Positions 48,974-61,700 of a DNA stretch of 64,000 nucleotides are shown piece after piece. Each line of letters begins with the position of its first letter. The first letter of the stretch is position 1. The stretch is from Rusavskia elegans (Eukaryota > Ascomycota > Lecanoromycetes > Teloschistales > Teloschistaceae): contig SAUG01000087.1 in the NCBI GenBank assembly GCA_011316305.1, forward strand, positions 293,478-357,477, read 5' to 3'. The position numbers were made by a program, and so were the translations under genes. The notes beneath the pieces are model-generated. The model had not been told where the DNA came from, ran no database searches, and saw only the letters and a list, made by a program, of their open reading frames with translations.

Positions 48974-49342
48974 TAGACTGGCCGGATCGGATCGGATTTC
49001 TATCGAATCGTCGAATATCTAATCCGATTTTAGTAATTTAATCCGGATCCGATCCGATTATATTATATATTTAATATATTAATATTCTAATAATTAAATA
49101 AAACTAATATATCCAAGTAATATATTTAGTTCTACTATAGACTCACTAGCTAGTATAGTTAATTAATTTAGTTTTTTTTAGTAAATTTATATAAAAGTTA
49201 TAATAGCTTTATACTATTATATTAAAGTTTAGTACTAAAATCTAATTTTAGTAGATCGGATCGGATTATAATTTAGAATCCGAAATCCGATCGGGTCGGA
49301 TTAATTAACTCGGATTCGAAACTCGATCCGACGGCTAGTCTA
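48974..49342. mobile_element. hAT-like MITE copy in Gypsy 2
   Basis: 369 bp from TAGACTGGCCGG to GGCTAGTCTA. Target duplication CGAGAATT (48966-48973) and CGAGGATT (49343-49350), one G-to-A difference. Confidence 0.8.
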
Positions 49343-50915
49343 CGAGGATTAATTCGATTAAATTAATTTTTTCAAAGCGCGCCCGTTCTTTTTACTAAAA
49401 AGAAAAATAGTAGCTAGCGTATATATATCGATTACCAAAGCTTTATTAATATAACTATAGAAAATAGATATCCGTTATCTAAAATTTAAAATTATCTCAA
49501 TTCTATTAAAATAGCGAAATATTATAGTAAAATTAATCTAATAATCGATTACTAGTAGATTATTATTATTAGAAAAGATTATATAAAAACTGTATTTAAT
49601 ACTAAAGCTAATAGATATAAGTTTTTAGTTATATTATTTAGATTAACTAACGTATTTATAACGTTTCAAACTATAATAACATATATATTTAGACCGTTTC
49701 TCGACGATTTATAATAGTTTACCTAGATAATATTTTAATCTATTCGAAAAATAAAGAGGAATATATATAATATATTAAAACTATTATAAAAATATTCGAA
49801 AAAAATTAACTATTCGCGAAATCATCGAAATATTTATTTTTCTAAATATATATTAAATTCTATAAATATATCGTTAGTAACGGAAAAGTTCGTATAAAGA
49901 TAACGAAGATAATAGCTATTAGAAATAAATTGCTGCTATAAATAGTATATAGTATACGGTTTTTTTTAGAAATATATATCTATTACCGGAAGTTTATTAA
50001 AGATTTTATATTAATCTACGAATCTTTCTATAAACTAATTTAAATTTTAGAAGATAAAAAATATAAATTACTTCGAATAAATCTTTCAACTCGAAATATA
50101 TATATACTAATTAGAAATGTTATAATAAACGATAAAATGTTCATTTAATCTAATTGAAAATACCGTTTTATCTAAAATCGGAAGTATCCGTTTTTATAAT
50201 AAAAGATAGAATTATATCAAATTAATACCGATGGTATTATATAGTATATTACTTTCGAAAATAAGATATTTATATTTATAGAACGTTATTATACTATCTA
50301 TAAACGAAAGCTTTTTACTATTAAAAAAACTTTATAGTAATAGCGTTGCTATATTAAAAACGGAATAACTATAGTTATTTAAACGTATTATATAGATTAA
50401 TTATATTTTAAAACAACTATTAAATTCTCTAGAAGATTTACTCGCTAGTTCGCGGAATTTAAAAAATATAAACTCGATATTAAATATAAACCGAGCAGTA
50501 AAATAATAGTAGTAGATATTTAAAATCGAAAAGACGACTTTTAACTATTTACCGACCAAGTCGATAGTTATAAATTTTTATTTAACGATACTATTAAAGT
50601 TTATATAGAATTCGAAATTCTATTTAATAATCCGAAAATAAAAATTACTTTAAAAAATATAAATATTATTTCCGAATTAAAAATAAAACGATATAATATC
50701 GGAATTCGCTATAAAATAGTTAGATATTTTATATTTTAAATTAGATTCGTATAAACTTTCTAGACTATATCTTTAAATAATACAGTTACTAATTATATAA
50801 AATAATAATAGATACTATTCGTAAAAATTAATAGTAGTTCGAAATAAAAAATAATATTAAATAATAAATATTATATTAAATACTTTTCCGAATAGTAGTT
50901 TTCTACTATCTTTCG

Positions 50916-51866
50916 TAGACTGGCCGGTTCGAATCGGATTTTCGTCGAACTATCGGATATCCGACCCGATTTTAATAATCCGATCCGGACCCGACCCGGA
51001 TCTTAATAGGTCGAATCCGGGTCGAGTTATTTAATAACCCGACCTGGATTCGATTTAAGTATATTATAAATTTAATATATTATTATTTAATAATTAAAAA
51101 AAGATAATATATCCAAATAATATATTTAGTTTTACTATAGACTTTCTAGCTAATATTTGACTGGTTACTTCGGTACGGGTTTCCGTCGGTATTTCGGAAA
51201 TCCGATCCGAATTTTAGCGAATCGATTCGATTCGATCCGCTAAATAGTATAGATTAGTTTCTAAAATTAAAATCGAAAGTCGAATCGAATTATAAAGTAA
51301 AAATCGATAGAAATCTAATTTAATCTACTAAACCTTTTATATATAGTATAATACTATAATAAATATAATAAATAATTAGTTAATAAATTTTATCCATAAG
51401 TAATATATATAGATAATATATTTTCTTTTATTAAAATAATTTTTAATAGATAGATATTAATTTTATACTAGAATTATACTTTTATATTAGGTTTTAGCGG
51501 TTTTAGTAGTTTAAATCCGGGAATCCGAATTCGATTCGAAACCGATTTAGTTTAGTATTTAGAAAAGTCGGAACCAATTCGGTTCGAACCCGGAATACGA
51601 ATCCGAGTTCGAAATCCGATCCGACGGCCTATCTAGCTAGTATAATTTATTAATTAAAATTTTTTTAGTAAATTTATATAAAAGTTATACTAGCTTTATA
51701 CTTTTATACTAGAATTTAGTACTAAAATCTAGTTTTAGTAGATCGGATCGGATTATAATTTAAAATCTAAAACCTAGTCGGATCGGATTATATTTTAGTT
51801 TAACCCGATTCGGGTCGAGTCGGGTTAGCTAACCCGGATTCGAAATTCGACTCGACGGCCAATCTA
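50916..51866. mobile_element. hAT-like MITE copy in Gypsy 2, itself carrying another copy
   Basis: Starts TAGACTGGCC, ends GGCCAATCTA. The 8-bp target duplication ATCTTTCG is identical on both sides (50908-50915 and 51867-51874), although the ends are now 951 bp apart because a second element inserted at 51157. Confidence 0.85.
51157..51635. mobile_element. hAT-like MITE nested in the 50916 copy
   Basis: 479 bp from TTGACTGGTT to GGCCTATCTA. Target duplication GCTAATAT (51149-51156) and GCTAGTAT (51636-51643). Longer than most copies, with extra palindromic TCGGATTCGGA-like blocks. Confidence 0.75.
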
Positions 51867-52679
51867 ATCTTTCGCGATATTAAATAGAATATAATATATT
51901 TTTTAAATATCTAGAAAAATAAATTAGATTTTTTTGTATAGTAAAAATTCGATTTTATCGTTTTTTTACAAGAAACCGAAAAAGGTAATAAATAGATTAT
52001 GCCTAAAATTAATTACGTTACTAGATAATCTATAGTTTCAACGTTTCTAAATATAATATTAGAAGTATCAGCCGAATTTATTATCTCTCGAATCTATTTT
52101 AATTATAGTTTTTCGAAAGAAATTAGTATTTATCGAAGTATAAATCTTTAGATTTTAATTATAGATAAAATATACCGTCTGCTACTTAGAAGTATTGGAA
52201 TATAAAATCTTATTATCTATAAGTAAATAAAGTTATTAAAAGATTTAACAGAATTTTTAGAAAGATATTTATTAAATACTATATTAGATCGTCGAAAAAG
52301 ATATAAACTCTTTATTTACACTAAATTCTATTTAATATACGTTATCGTACGTATATAATTACTAGATATTCATCTATTTATATACTTTATAACGTTAATC
52401 TAACGCTGCCGACTAATATTTCTAGCTTTTTTCCGGAAGAATATAATAAAAGAATCGATTCTATATCGTTTCTTTTACGCGATCGAATTAAAGTATTTAA
52501 AGATATAATAATACGAGTTAAAGCTAATAAAAAGATATAGAATTCGAAAGTAAAAGATAATATCTTTATTGAAAAAGATATAGTTTTAATTAGAACTAAA
52601 TAATTTTAAAAGTTTAAAGTCAATTATAACGGTCTATATAAAGTTATTTAGACTAAAATTTTAAAAATTTATATCTTTA

Positions 52680-53213
52680 TCAAAGTTTTCGAATTTGGGT
52701 CCCGGGGGGCCCGAGGCTGTTGACGTAGCCCGGAGGAGCCTCGGGCTTCTGCTGGAAAACCCTGGAAGTCCAAGGCGTTCTAGATTCCTCTAATAGTTTT
52801 CTGAACCTCGAAGGTTATATATAAAGTATATCTATATATTATAATATAAAATATTTATCGAAGTCTAGCTAGTATCTATATAGGCTATATAATGAGCGCG
52901 CTAGTAACAGCGCTAGATTTTACGCGTATAAAAATCTCCGATTACGTAGGTTTTTTTAAATCCCGATCTAGTTAGTATTAATCCTTCGTTTTAAATAACG
53001 TTAGCGAGTAGACGTCGCTAGCGTAGCTCTATAAAAACTTTTATTTTCGATTGCGGCTAATATTATTAGCCGTTTAGAAGTTCTGGAGAGCCCGAGACGT
53101 CCCGAGTACTTCTAATAATCCTCCGGGCGCCTCGAGTTCCCGGGGGCCGTCCGGGTCCGCAGAGCCCCTACCAAGATTATAGGGCTTCCAAGGCGATTTT
53201 TCGAAAACCTTGA
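52680..53213. mobile_element. Inverted-repeat element of 534 bp with GC-rich ends, in Gypsy 2
   Basis: Termini CAAAGTTTTCGAA and, reversed, CAAGGTTTTCGAA form a 13-bp inverted repeat with one difference. Removing the element plus 2 bp (AT on each side) restores the Gypsy integrase frame (IYIF to IFKSLDKS), so the insertion point is supported. Both ends are GC-rich and barely RIPped; inside the left end GCCCGAGGCT and AGCCTCGGGC form a hairpin. The centre is AT-rich. No coding capacity. Probably a Tc1/mariner-like or other MITE; a TA/AT duplication is likely but not certain. Confidence 0.65.
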
Positions 53214-53414
53214 TATTTAAATCTTTAGATAAATCGGCTAATAAATATTTGATCAATAGAAATCGTATAAAGAAATATTTTATAGAAAAAGATATTACTA
53301 TTGAATAGAAAATATCTCGTAGGCGTAGAAGATTAAAAAAAGTTACTATAAAATAGTTTCCGCTAGAAGAAAAGCGTAAACGAAAAAATTCTCGCAAGCT
53401 AAAGCCAATAGAAA

Positions 53415-54370
53415 TAGACTGGCCGTCGAATCGAATTTTAAATCCGAATTAAAAGAACCGATCCGATTTAAATCGATTTCGACTTTTTTAGATATCGAAC
53501 CGATTTAATTCCGGGTTAAATCCGGATTTCTAGATTCGATCCGCTAAAACCGTTAAAACCGCTAAATTCTAAAATAAAAATATAATTTTAATATAAAAGT
53601 AATATCTATCTATTAAAAAATAAATCTAGTTAATTAATTATATTAGCTAGAAAGTTTTTAGTTAATCTAAATATAATATTTAAATATATTATTTTATGAA
53701 AATTCTGATTATTAAATTATTAAATTATATATTTATAATATTATACTATATATAGAAGATTTAGCGAATCGGATTAGATTTCTATCGGTTTTTATTTTAT
53801 AATTCGATCCGATTTTTAATTTTAATTTTAAAAACCGATCTATACCGTTTAGTAGATTAAATTAAATTAATTTATTAAAATTCGAGTCGGATTTCCGAAT
53901 AAACTGGCCGTCGGATCGAATTTCGAACCCGGATTAGCTAACCCGATCCGACCAGATTTTAGATTCTAAAATATAATCTAATCCGATTTACTAAAATTAA
54001 ATTTTAGTATTAAACTTTAGTATAAAAGTATAAAGCTAATTCAATTCCATACGAATTTACTAAAAAAATTTTAATTAATTAACTACGCTAGCTAGAAAGT
54101 CTATAGTAAATCTAAATATATTATCTAGATATATTATTTTTATTTTTTTATTAAAATAATAATATATTAAATATATAATATAATCGGATTAGATCTGAAC
54201 TAGATTATTAAATAACCCGACTCGGATTTAATCTACTAAAACCCGGATCGGGTCCGGATCGGATTATTAAAATCGGGTCGGATATCCGACGGTTCGACGG
54301 AAATCCGACCCGAACCGGCCAGTCTATTTCCGAAATATCGATAGAAATTCGATCCGAAATAGCCAATCTA
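53415..54370. mobile_element. hAT-like MITE copy in Gypsy 2, carrying another copy
   Basis: Starts TAGACTGGCC, ends TAGCCAATCTA. Target duplication AATAGAAA (53407-53414) and AATAAAGA (54371-54378), two G/A differences. Its own length without the insert is about 521 bp. Confidence 0.7.
53900..54326. mobile_element. hAT-like MITE nested in the 53415 copy
   Basis: 427 bp from TAAACTGGCC to GGCCAGTCTA, with an identical 8-bp target duplication TTTCCGAA (53892-53899 and 54327-54334). Confidence 0.85.
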
Positions 54371-54378
54371 AATAAAGA

Positions 54379-55543
54379 ACTGAAATGATAATAATTTATT
54401 TAAATTTAGGCCTATATCTAAAAATAATCTCTATAAAAAAGACGATAATAAAATATAAATTTCTAAAAAATAGAAAAATTGTGGAAATTTTATATTTTAT
54501 ATTTTATTTTATATATTTTTATATATTAAAATATAATTTAATTTCAATCTAGATATTATATTTTTACCTTTTATTCATTTAAAAAAAAATATTTTCGTTA
54601 ATTTTCTATATTTTAGAAGCAACCGTATATTCTATGACAATCTATTTACATTAAATCTACGTTAAATTCGCCGAATACAATTAGTTTTCGAAAACTAGTT
54701 GCAGATGTTCCGAAGATAAAAAATTAGAAAGAACTAAATAGTCGATTTCTAGCTATATAGAACTCCGAATTAGGTTTAGTTCGTTTTAACTAGCTGTTTT
54801 CGACGAATTGTCGATTAATTTCTCGTCAATATTCGTTCAACATTCAATCAACTACGAGTTATTCTTTTGACTTTAAATATTATTAGTTAGCAATTTAAGC
54901 GAGCCTATAAATCACGTAATCCTCTAGTCTAATCCATCGATTCTAGAACTTTAGCTACTCTATAGAAATCGTAAAAATCGGATGAAAATTTCCAAAAAAG
55001 AAATTTTCGCGGGATTCGAATCCTGGATCTTTATTAAAGCGTTACGTAATCAAGATTTTACTAGACAAGATTTAAAGATATCGCGTAACCCGAATTTAAA
55101 TTATATATCCAATCTATACTAATACTATTACTAATATTTATATTAAAAGAATAAAAAGTATATTTATATAAATTACGTAATTTTCGAATAAATCGAATTT
55201 TTTACTAACTATCTACCAACTATCTATTAACATTCTGATAATTTTTAGTTAATAGAAAATTGTAAAGAAATATCAATCTATCTTTAATTAATAACAAATT
55301 TGATTTAATTTTATATTAATTTAAATTAGATATTATAATATATCGGTAGATATATTTGAATTATTAATTAATCAATATTCAGGTCTATATTATATTAAAC
55401 TAATAATCAATATTCCGTTGATTTTCAATTAATATCTTATTTTTTTTCAATTTTAAATCGACGAAATATCGATTTATTATTGCTACTAAGATAGAGTAAA
55501 GAGTAAATAAAATTATAAATAATTCTAAAATTACGTTAAAAGC
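54379..55543. other. AT-rich RIPped spacer
   Basis: Extreme AT content around 54480-54620, no coding motif. It holds the tRNA-like relic near 55003-55085. The expected Gypsy 2 3' LTR could not be recognised. Confidence 0.4.
55003..55085 (-). tRNA. Possible RIPped tRNA relic
   Basis: The minus strand contains an A-box-like TTGTCTAGTAAAATC and, about 35 bp later, a T-arm-like AGGATTCGAATCCCG. Stem pairing is poor even allowing for RIP, and no anticodon can be assigned. It could equally be a SINE fragment. Confidence 0.25.
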
Positions 55544-55551
55544 GGAATTTA

Positions 55552-55989
55552 AAGACTGGCCGTCGGGTCGGGTTTCGAACCCGGGTTAGATTAAAACGTA
55601 ACTCGATCCGACCGAATTTCGAATTCGGATTAGCTAACCCGATCCGACCCGCTAAAACAAAATTTTAGCGCTAAGCCCTAGTATAAAAGTATAATTCTAG
55701 TATAAAAGTTATACGAATAATTTAAAAAAATTCTAATTAATTAACTATACTAGCTAGAAAGGTCCTAGTTAGATTATTTATATTACCTAATTATATTACC
55801 TTTTATCTAAATTTAAAAAAATTAAAATATATAGATTTATTCTATATATAGAAGGTTTAGCGGGTATCCGGGTTTAATTCGGATTTAACCCGAACCCGAC
55901 CGTTTAGCGAGTCGAACCGGTTCGAGCCGCTAAAATCAGGTCGGGTTTCCGACAGTTCGACGAGAACCCGACCCGAAGTAGCCAGTCTA
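55552..55989. mobile_element. hAT-like MITE copy, best preserved long form
   Basis: 438 bp from AAGACTGGCCGTCGGG to GTAGCCAGTCTA. Target duplication GGAATTTA (55544-55551) and GGAACTTT (55990-55997), six of eight. Both arms hold CG-rich palindromic blocks such as GGTTTCGAACCCGGG, while the centre is AT-rich. Confidence 0.75.
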
Positions 55990-55997
55990 GGAACTTT

Positions 55998-57903
55998 ATA
56001 CTAGTTTACGAAATTATATTTATCAAAATTTTAATAATAATTTTAGATACGGTTTTTAATTTAAAATATTTATAATATATATTTATTAATCGTAAAAATT
56101 TAAATTAAAAATTCGATAAATTAGATCTTTCTATATTCTAGTATAAAGCTAAAAAATAATGGAATTATCTTTTATAATATAACTATCGTACTTCAAATAT
56201 AGCTGTACTAAAATCTAAGTAACTATCTATTATTTTTCTGTTTTAATATATTTACCGCTTTCGATAAAGCCGAAACTTTTAAAAATTAGAGCGATTTTCG
56301 TTAGTAAAGTCGAAATTAGTACGTTTATAATTCTTTTTATTCTAGACCCGCTTTGCTTAATATTCAACAGCTATAAACTATTTTTCTAGAATATATTTAT
56401 AGTAAATTTTACGGCAAGTTACGTAAATATTAATACAAACAGCCGGTAAAGATAGTATATTTTCTAGATCCGAAAATATAAAAAAAAAAAAAATAATTTC
56501 TAATTATATATAAATAGTTTCTACTAAAATTATATAATTAAAACAATTCGTAACTTTTAATATATACGATAGAGAATTAGCTAATAGATAACTTCTAGTC
56601 TTTTTTCCTTTAATTATATTCGTTAATATAGTTTTAATTTAAATTATAGTAAATTTACTATCGTATCTAGATCTATTAGAATTATTAATAATATATTAAA
56701 AAGATAAAACTAAAAGATTTAAATTTTTATTACTTTATAGAAAATCGAGCTAGGTAGCCTTACGGTCTATAATTCGCTTCGACGATAAATAACGTAATTA
56801 TAGTAGAATAGAAGGAAGTAGTAGAATATTATCGTCTATACCGTTTCTAGTTCTCGTATCTATTTATTATTTAGAAGATTATCGAATTTAAACTCGTAAT
56901 AGAAATTTTGAACAGATTGTAAAATATAATCTATATAAATATAGATACGAATATTGATTTAAACGATATTTTTATAGATAGTTATTATATATATCCTCGA
57001 ATTTCTATTATATATTAATATAATATAGTAAATGATAGATAATATCGCTAGTATAAAAACTAAAAAATTTTCTCGTTTAAATTTTTTATAATTAAAATAA
57101 AATTAATCGTTCGCAAGAAAATAAATCGTATATATCTAAAAAACGATTTATTTATACGAAAAAAATCTTAAATCTTTAAAGATAAATAATCTAGATAAAT
57201 CGGCCTAATTAGCCGAAATATTTTATATAAATCTCGACGTTTTAACGCCGAAAACTATTAGAAAATATAATATTTTCTGAAATAAATTAATAGAACAACT
57301 AATATAAACGATATTTTTATTAAATATATTTGATTTATGGTTTTTAGTACTATATAAAAATAGTTTCGGCTTTTTTAAATAAAAATTATTATTTTATAAA
57401 TTCGCTATTAATTATTATAATAAAGTTTTATAGTAATTATAACTGTCGCCGGCTTAGATATAATATATTATAATAGTTATTATTACTATTATTAAACCGG
57501 ATCATCGATAATATTATTAAAGGAAAAAGTTTCGAAAATCAAAAAATTCGAAATTATAGTAGTCGATAACGAATTGTTACTAATATATTTATTTACTTTT
57601 ATATAACCTGTACGAAGATAAATCTCTAACTTTCTGTTTTATTTTATCTATTATTATTAATTATAGTTTCATCTCTATTACTATTTAATTTTAGAAAATA
57701 TTTACTTTTTTCTACGTTATTTAAAGAAAAGAAAGTATAGTAATTAAAATTCTAAATTATATTAACGGTTTAAAAAATTATAGGATTCATTTCTAGATTA
57801 TATAATTATATATCAATTCGGATACTAACTAATCCGATCGCTAATCATAAAAGTAAATATAGAAACGGATAAAAATCAAGCGTACAAATATTTATATATA
57901 TAA
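55998..57903. other. RIPped repeat DNA, unidentified
   Basis: Strong RIP signature. No frame with recognisable protein motifs on either strand. Confidence 0.4.
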
Positions 57904-58141
57904 TGTGAGCGCCAAACGCGTCATATAGGCCTTGGAGATATAATTGGAACGCTTGGAAACGAGGCTCGCCGCCTAGTCGCCAGAGCGTCGCTAGCGTATC
58001 GGATTTCGATCCTTCTTCGCTTTTTTCTTTCCTTTATTACTAGATTATACCCCAGTCTTTCTGGGGTATAAATTAGTTCTATAATATATCTCTCGTCTGG
58101 TCTATAATTATATACTGCTCTAGAAACACCCCGCTTTAACA
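57904..58141 (+). repeat. Solo LTR candidate, lightly RIPped
   Basis: 238 bp from TGTGAGCGCC to TTTAACA (TG...CA), flanked by TATAA (57899-57903) and GATAA (58142-58146). The interior keeps CA/TG and GC-rich blocks, unlike both flanks. It has a TATA-like region and a perfect hairpin at 58046-58070. No internal element sequence or second LTR is present in the window, so it is probably a solo LTR of a different, younger family. Confidence 0.55.
58046..58070. repeat. Perfect inverted repeat, 10-bp arms, in the solo LTR
   Basis: TATACCCCAG, then TCTTT, then CTGGGGTATA. It could fold as an RNA hairpin or serve as a dyad site in the LTR promoter. Confidence 0.7.
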
Positions 58142-58310
58142 GATAATTACTTCATTTTTCTATAATTATAGAAAATCAGTTTGAAATTCTATAATAATTA
58201 GATACTAGATTCAATCCGAAATAAATAGAACTATTTGAAATACGAGTAGAATTTTTTAAAAAACCTTTAATTCGATCCGAATTCTAATTCGTTTCAAACT
58301 GCATCTATAG

Positions 58311-58772
58311 TAGACTGGCCGTCGGGTCGGATTTCGAATCTAGATTGGCTAATTCGATCCGATTCGGTTCCGAATCGAATCCGGATTCCCGAATTCGATC
58401 CGCTAAAACCGTCAAAATCTAATATAAAAATAGAATTCTAGTATAAAAGTTATATCTATTTATCTAAAATAAATGTAGTTAAATAATTATACTATTTAAA
58501 AGATTTCTGGTTAGATTAAAGATATTACTAAAGTTTATTACTTTTATATATAATTAATTAATATATTAAATCCAATATTTGACTATATATAAAAGATTTA
58601 ATCAATCGAATCGAATTTTTATTAATTTCTATTTTATAATCCGATCCGATTTCTAGTTCTAATTTTAGAAACTAATCCGAATCGTTTAGTAGATCGGATC
58701 GAATTAATTTACTAAAATTCGAATCGGATTTTCGAAGTACCGACGGGAATCTGTATCGAAATAGCCAGTCTA
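58311..58772. mobile_element. hAT-like MITE copy
   Basis: 462 bp from TAGACTGGCCGTCGG to ATAGCCAGTCTA. Target duplication ATCTATAG (58303-58310) and ATCTATAA (58773-58780), one G-to-A difference. Confidence 0.85.
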
Positions 58773-58780
58773 ATCTATAA

Positions 58781-61700
58781 AATAATCAATTTCTATAAAT
58801 TTAATGATTATTTATGTTTATTTTCGGTATAATAATTAATAGTAACAAAGTTAATTTGATTATTCTATATTATTATACGTAGATTCTTGTTTAATCTACG
58901 TTAGCGAATATAATCTTCCAAATCTTTCGAAAATTTAAATTGTTTCAAATTACTTTCTAGTAAAGATAAACTAATTTCTTTTCGTCGGAATGGTATAGAT
59001 TGGTCTGGATTTTGAAAATTGAAATCTATATTATTAGAATTTAGTAGATAGTAGTATAGAGGAAAATAGTATAGATTTTGAAATTAGAAAATAATAGGAT
59101 TAATCTATAAGACCTAGGTATATATAAAAAGGAATTTTTACGATATATAATTAGAGATAACTTTCGAATAATTAATATAACTTTCGAATGATTAATCGAC
59201 TTTTATACTATCTTACGATAATAATATAAATAAAATTAGTTAAAACGCTTTCGGTAGTAGAATATATAGAATGAAACTCGCGTAGTTTATTTTATATATA
59301 GTTCTATAACTATATAGCTCTATCCGTTTCTATATTAGCGTTTTTAATAGCCGAATTTCCTTTTATACCCGCTTCTATATTTCTACTAGCTTTTATATAA
59401 CTTTTTATACTAGCTAGTTTCCTATTAGCTTTTAGATTTCTTTTAATATTAGTTCTATTAGTTCGGTTCTTCCTTATTTCTATATCTAGTAGATCTAAAT
59501 TACCTGCGATTAACTATATATATATTTAGTTAAACTCGCTATAGAAAAGGTAATTATAATTATTATATATATATACCGGATACCAGTTTACTAATATATT
59601 TCGGAAATAGTTATTCCCGAATATTTCTACTAATTCCCTATTCCGTATTTATTCGGCTTCGTAATATTCTCTCGCGTTAAAAGTTTCAAACCGTTAACTA
59701 TATAAAGCGATTAGTATATATCGTAATAGATTTAGAGAAAAGTAAAATTATTAATCCTATTTATACTACGTACGAGAAGCCGTACGTATTATATCCATTT
59801 CTTTTTAAACGCGATCTAAATACGTTTTTTTATTTACTTTTTCTATCGTCCTATAGATACTAAAATATCTTCTTTCTACTATTAATCGTTTCGCTTTTTT
59901 ATTTTTAAAAAATTAAAAGCCTATAAATAGCCCTTTAGATTTTTTATAAAATCACGCCTCTTCCGGATAAAGATAATACGGATTTACCGAATAATATAAC
60001 TTCTATTTTCTAGAGATATATAAATTTATAATAGTATAAATAATATCTATATTTAAAGATAAATAGATAAATAGATATAGGATAATATATAGGACAATCT
60101 AGCTATTATATAATCTAGAATATAGAGTAAAGCGAGGTATTTAATATCTTTTTCTATAATAATAACGCGCTTCGTATAGATAAATACGAGATTTAAAACT
60201 AAAATATATTAGTAAATACTATAGTAGTTATTAGGACTAATATATATCTTCGAACTATATAATTAAAATAGTTTCAAATCTTTTTTTTAGTATTTTTACC
60301 GTCAGTTTTTAAAATCGCAGATTGCTAGATTAGAGTTTTAGATCCTCTACGATTTTTCGAACAAAATATAGAAACGGAATATATAGTATTAGTAGATTTA
60401 TACTCTTTTATAATTTTTAATATCGCGAAATACGGCTGTTAAAGTTAATAAAAATTTAGTTTCTATAAAATAATTTATAGGATAAAATAAAGTCTAGAAG
60501 TATTTACTATTAACTTTTAAATACTAAATATATAGATTATTTATAGTTAGTTTTCTTTTCGGAAAATATATTTGGACCTTTATATACGTATTTTCTTTCG
60601 GAATTTTAATAGTTACTTTATTAGCCTTTTTAATTTCTAATAGTAGGCTTCTATAGTCTATATTCGTTATCTTTATAGATATTAAAATCTTTTCTTTTTT
60701 ATTTTAAAAAGCGCGCGCTATAGTAATAGAATTTAAAAATAGATAGTTTCTATCTGCCGTAAAATAGATTATAAACCAATTATATTAAAGAACTTTTAAA
60801 TAAAATTTAAATAAATAAAAAAAACCTATATATTACCGATACTAGCGGCGGTAAAATTAGATACTAGATATAATATCGTTAGCTCGTTAACTATTTCTAT
60901 TATAAAAATTATTATTTTTATAAATATATAATTATAGATTATTCCTTATAATTAATAATTACTCAGAATAATAGATGTATTAAATACGTTTCGTACTACT
61001 ATAGGTATTCGAGCTATAGTTATAACGTCTAAAAATAGTAAAAGGCTTTTATTATATAAGATAAAACGCGAGATATTAACTAGTTTTAAAATATTAAATA
61101 ATCGAATTATAGTAGCTTTAGCCGTCGAATTAGTTTATAAAGTAAATATAAAAGAAAAGATAATTTTTCTATTAATCTTTATATAATCGCCTCGCGAAGC
61201 CGTATAGATAGCTATACCGAGTATAAATAAAGATTAAATAAAGTAGAAGATATAGACCGTAAAGTATACAACTATACTATTATTAATTTATAAAAATAGC
61301 CTATCTATAAAAATACGTCCGAAAACTAAAAAAAAAGTATAAAGGAACGATATAGATAGTAGATAACTATAGAAAAGTAAATTATATTTTTATATTATAA
61401 TATATCGAGAAATTAAACCTAATATATAAATATACTAAAGATATCTATATTTCTATCTATACTATTAAAAACGGAATACTCTTTAATATATAAAATTAAA
61501 TTCTAAACTTTATAGAAAATAATCCGAATTAGATTAATATCGATAATAAAAAGGCGAGCTATAGTAACCAATACTATTATATTTAATTATAAAACTAATA
61601 TTTTATAGATTTTATATTTAAAGTTTAAGTCGCTATAACTGATAGTAAAAGATTTATAATTCTAGAAGTTTTCGCCGAATAACTATAGATTTTAAAAATA

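Larger units (their letters stand above)
47523..54378 (+). mobile_element. Gypsy element 2, gag-pol relic with multiple insertions
   Basis: Plus-strand gag zinc knuckle at about 47885-47930 reads YYNYRKSYYRKKDY (Cys/His to Tyr). RT is clear at 49409-49770: IYIDYQSFINITIENRYPLS, then FLVILFRLTNVFITFQ, then the YxDD box as VYLDNILIYSKNKEEY. The integrase C-terminal part is near 52560-52680 and resumes after an insert at 53214 (KSLDKSANKYLINRNRIKK). It is interrupted by MITEs at 48974, 50916 (with 51157 nested) and 53415 (with 53900 nested), and by a 534-bp inverted-repeat element at 52680. LTRs were not found. Copia C abuts the left end and may have inserted into its gag. Confidence 0.7.

Noticed and set aside
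53074..53397. 107-codon minus-strand frame
   Set aside because: Spans the border of the inverted-repeat element and antisense Gypsy sequence, so it is a chance composite.
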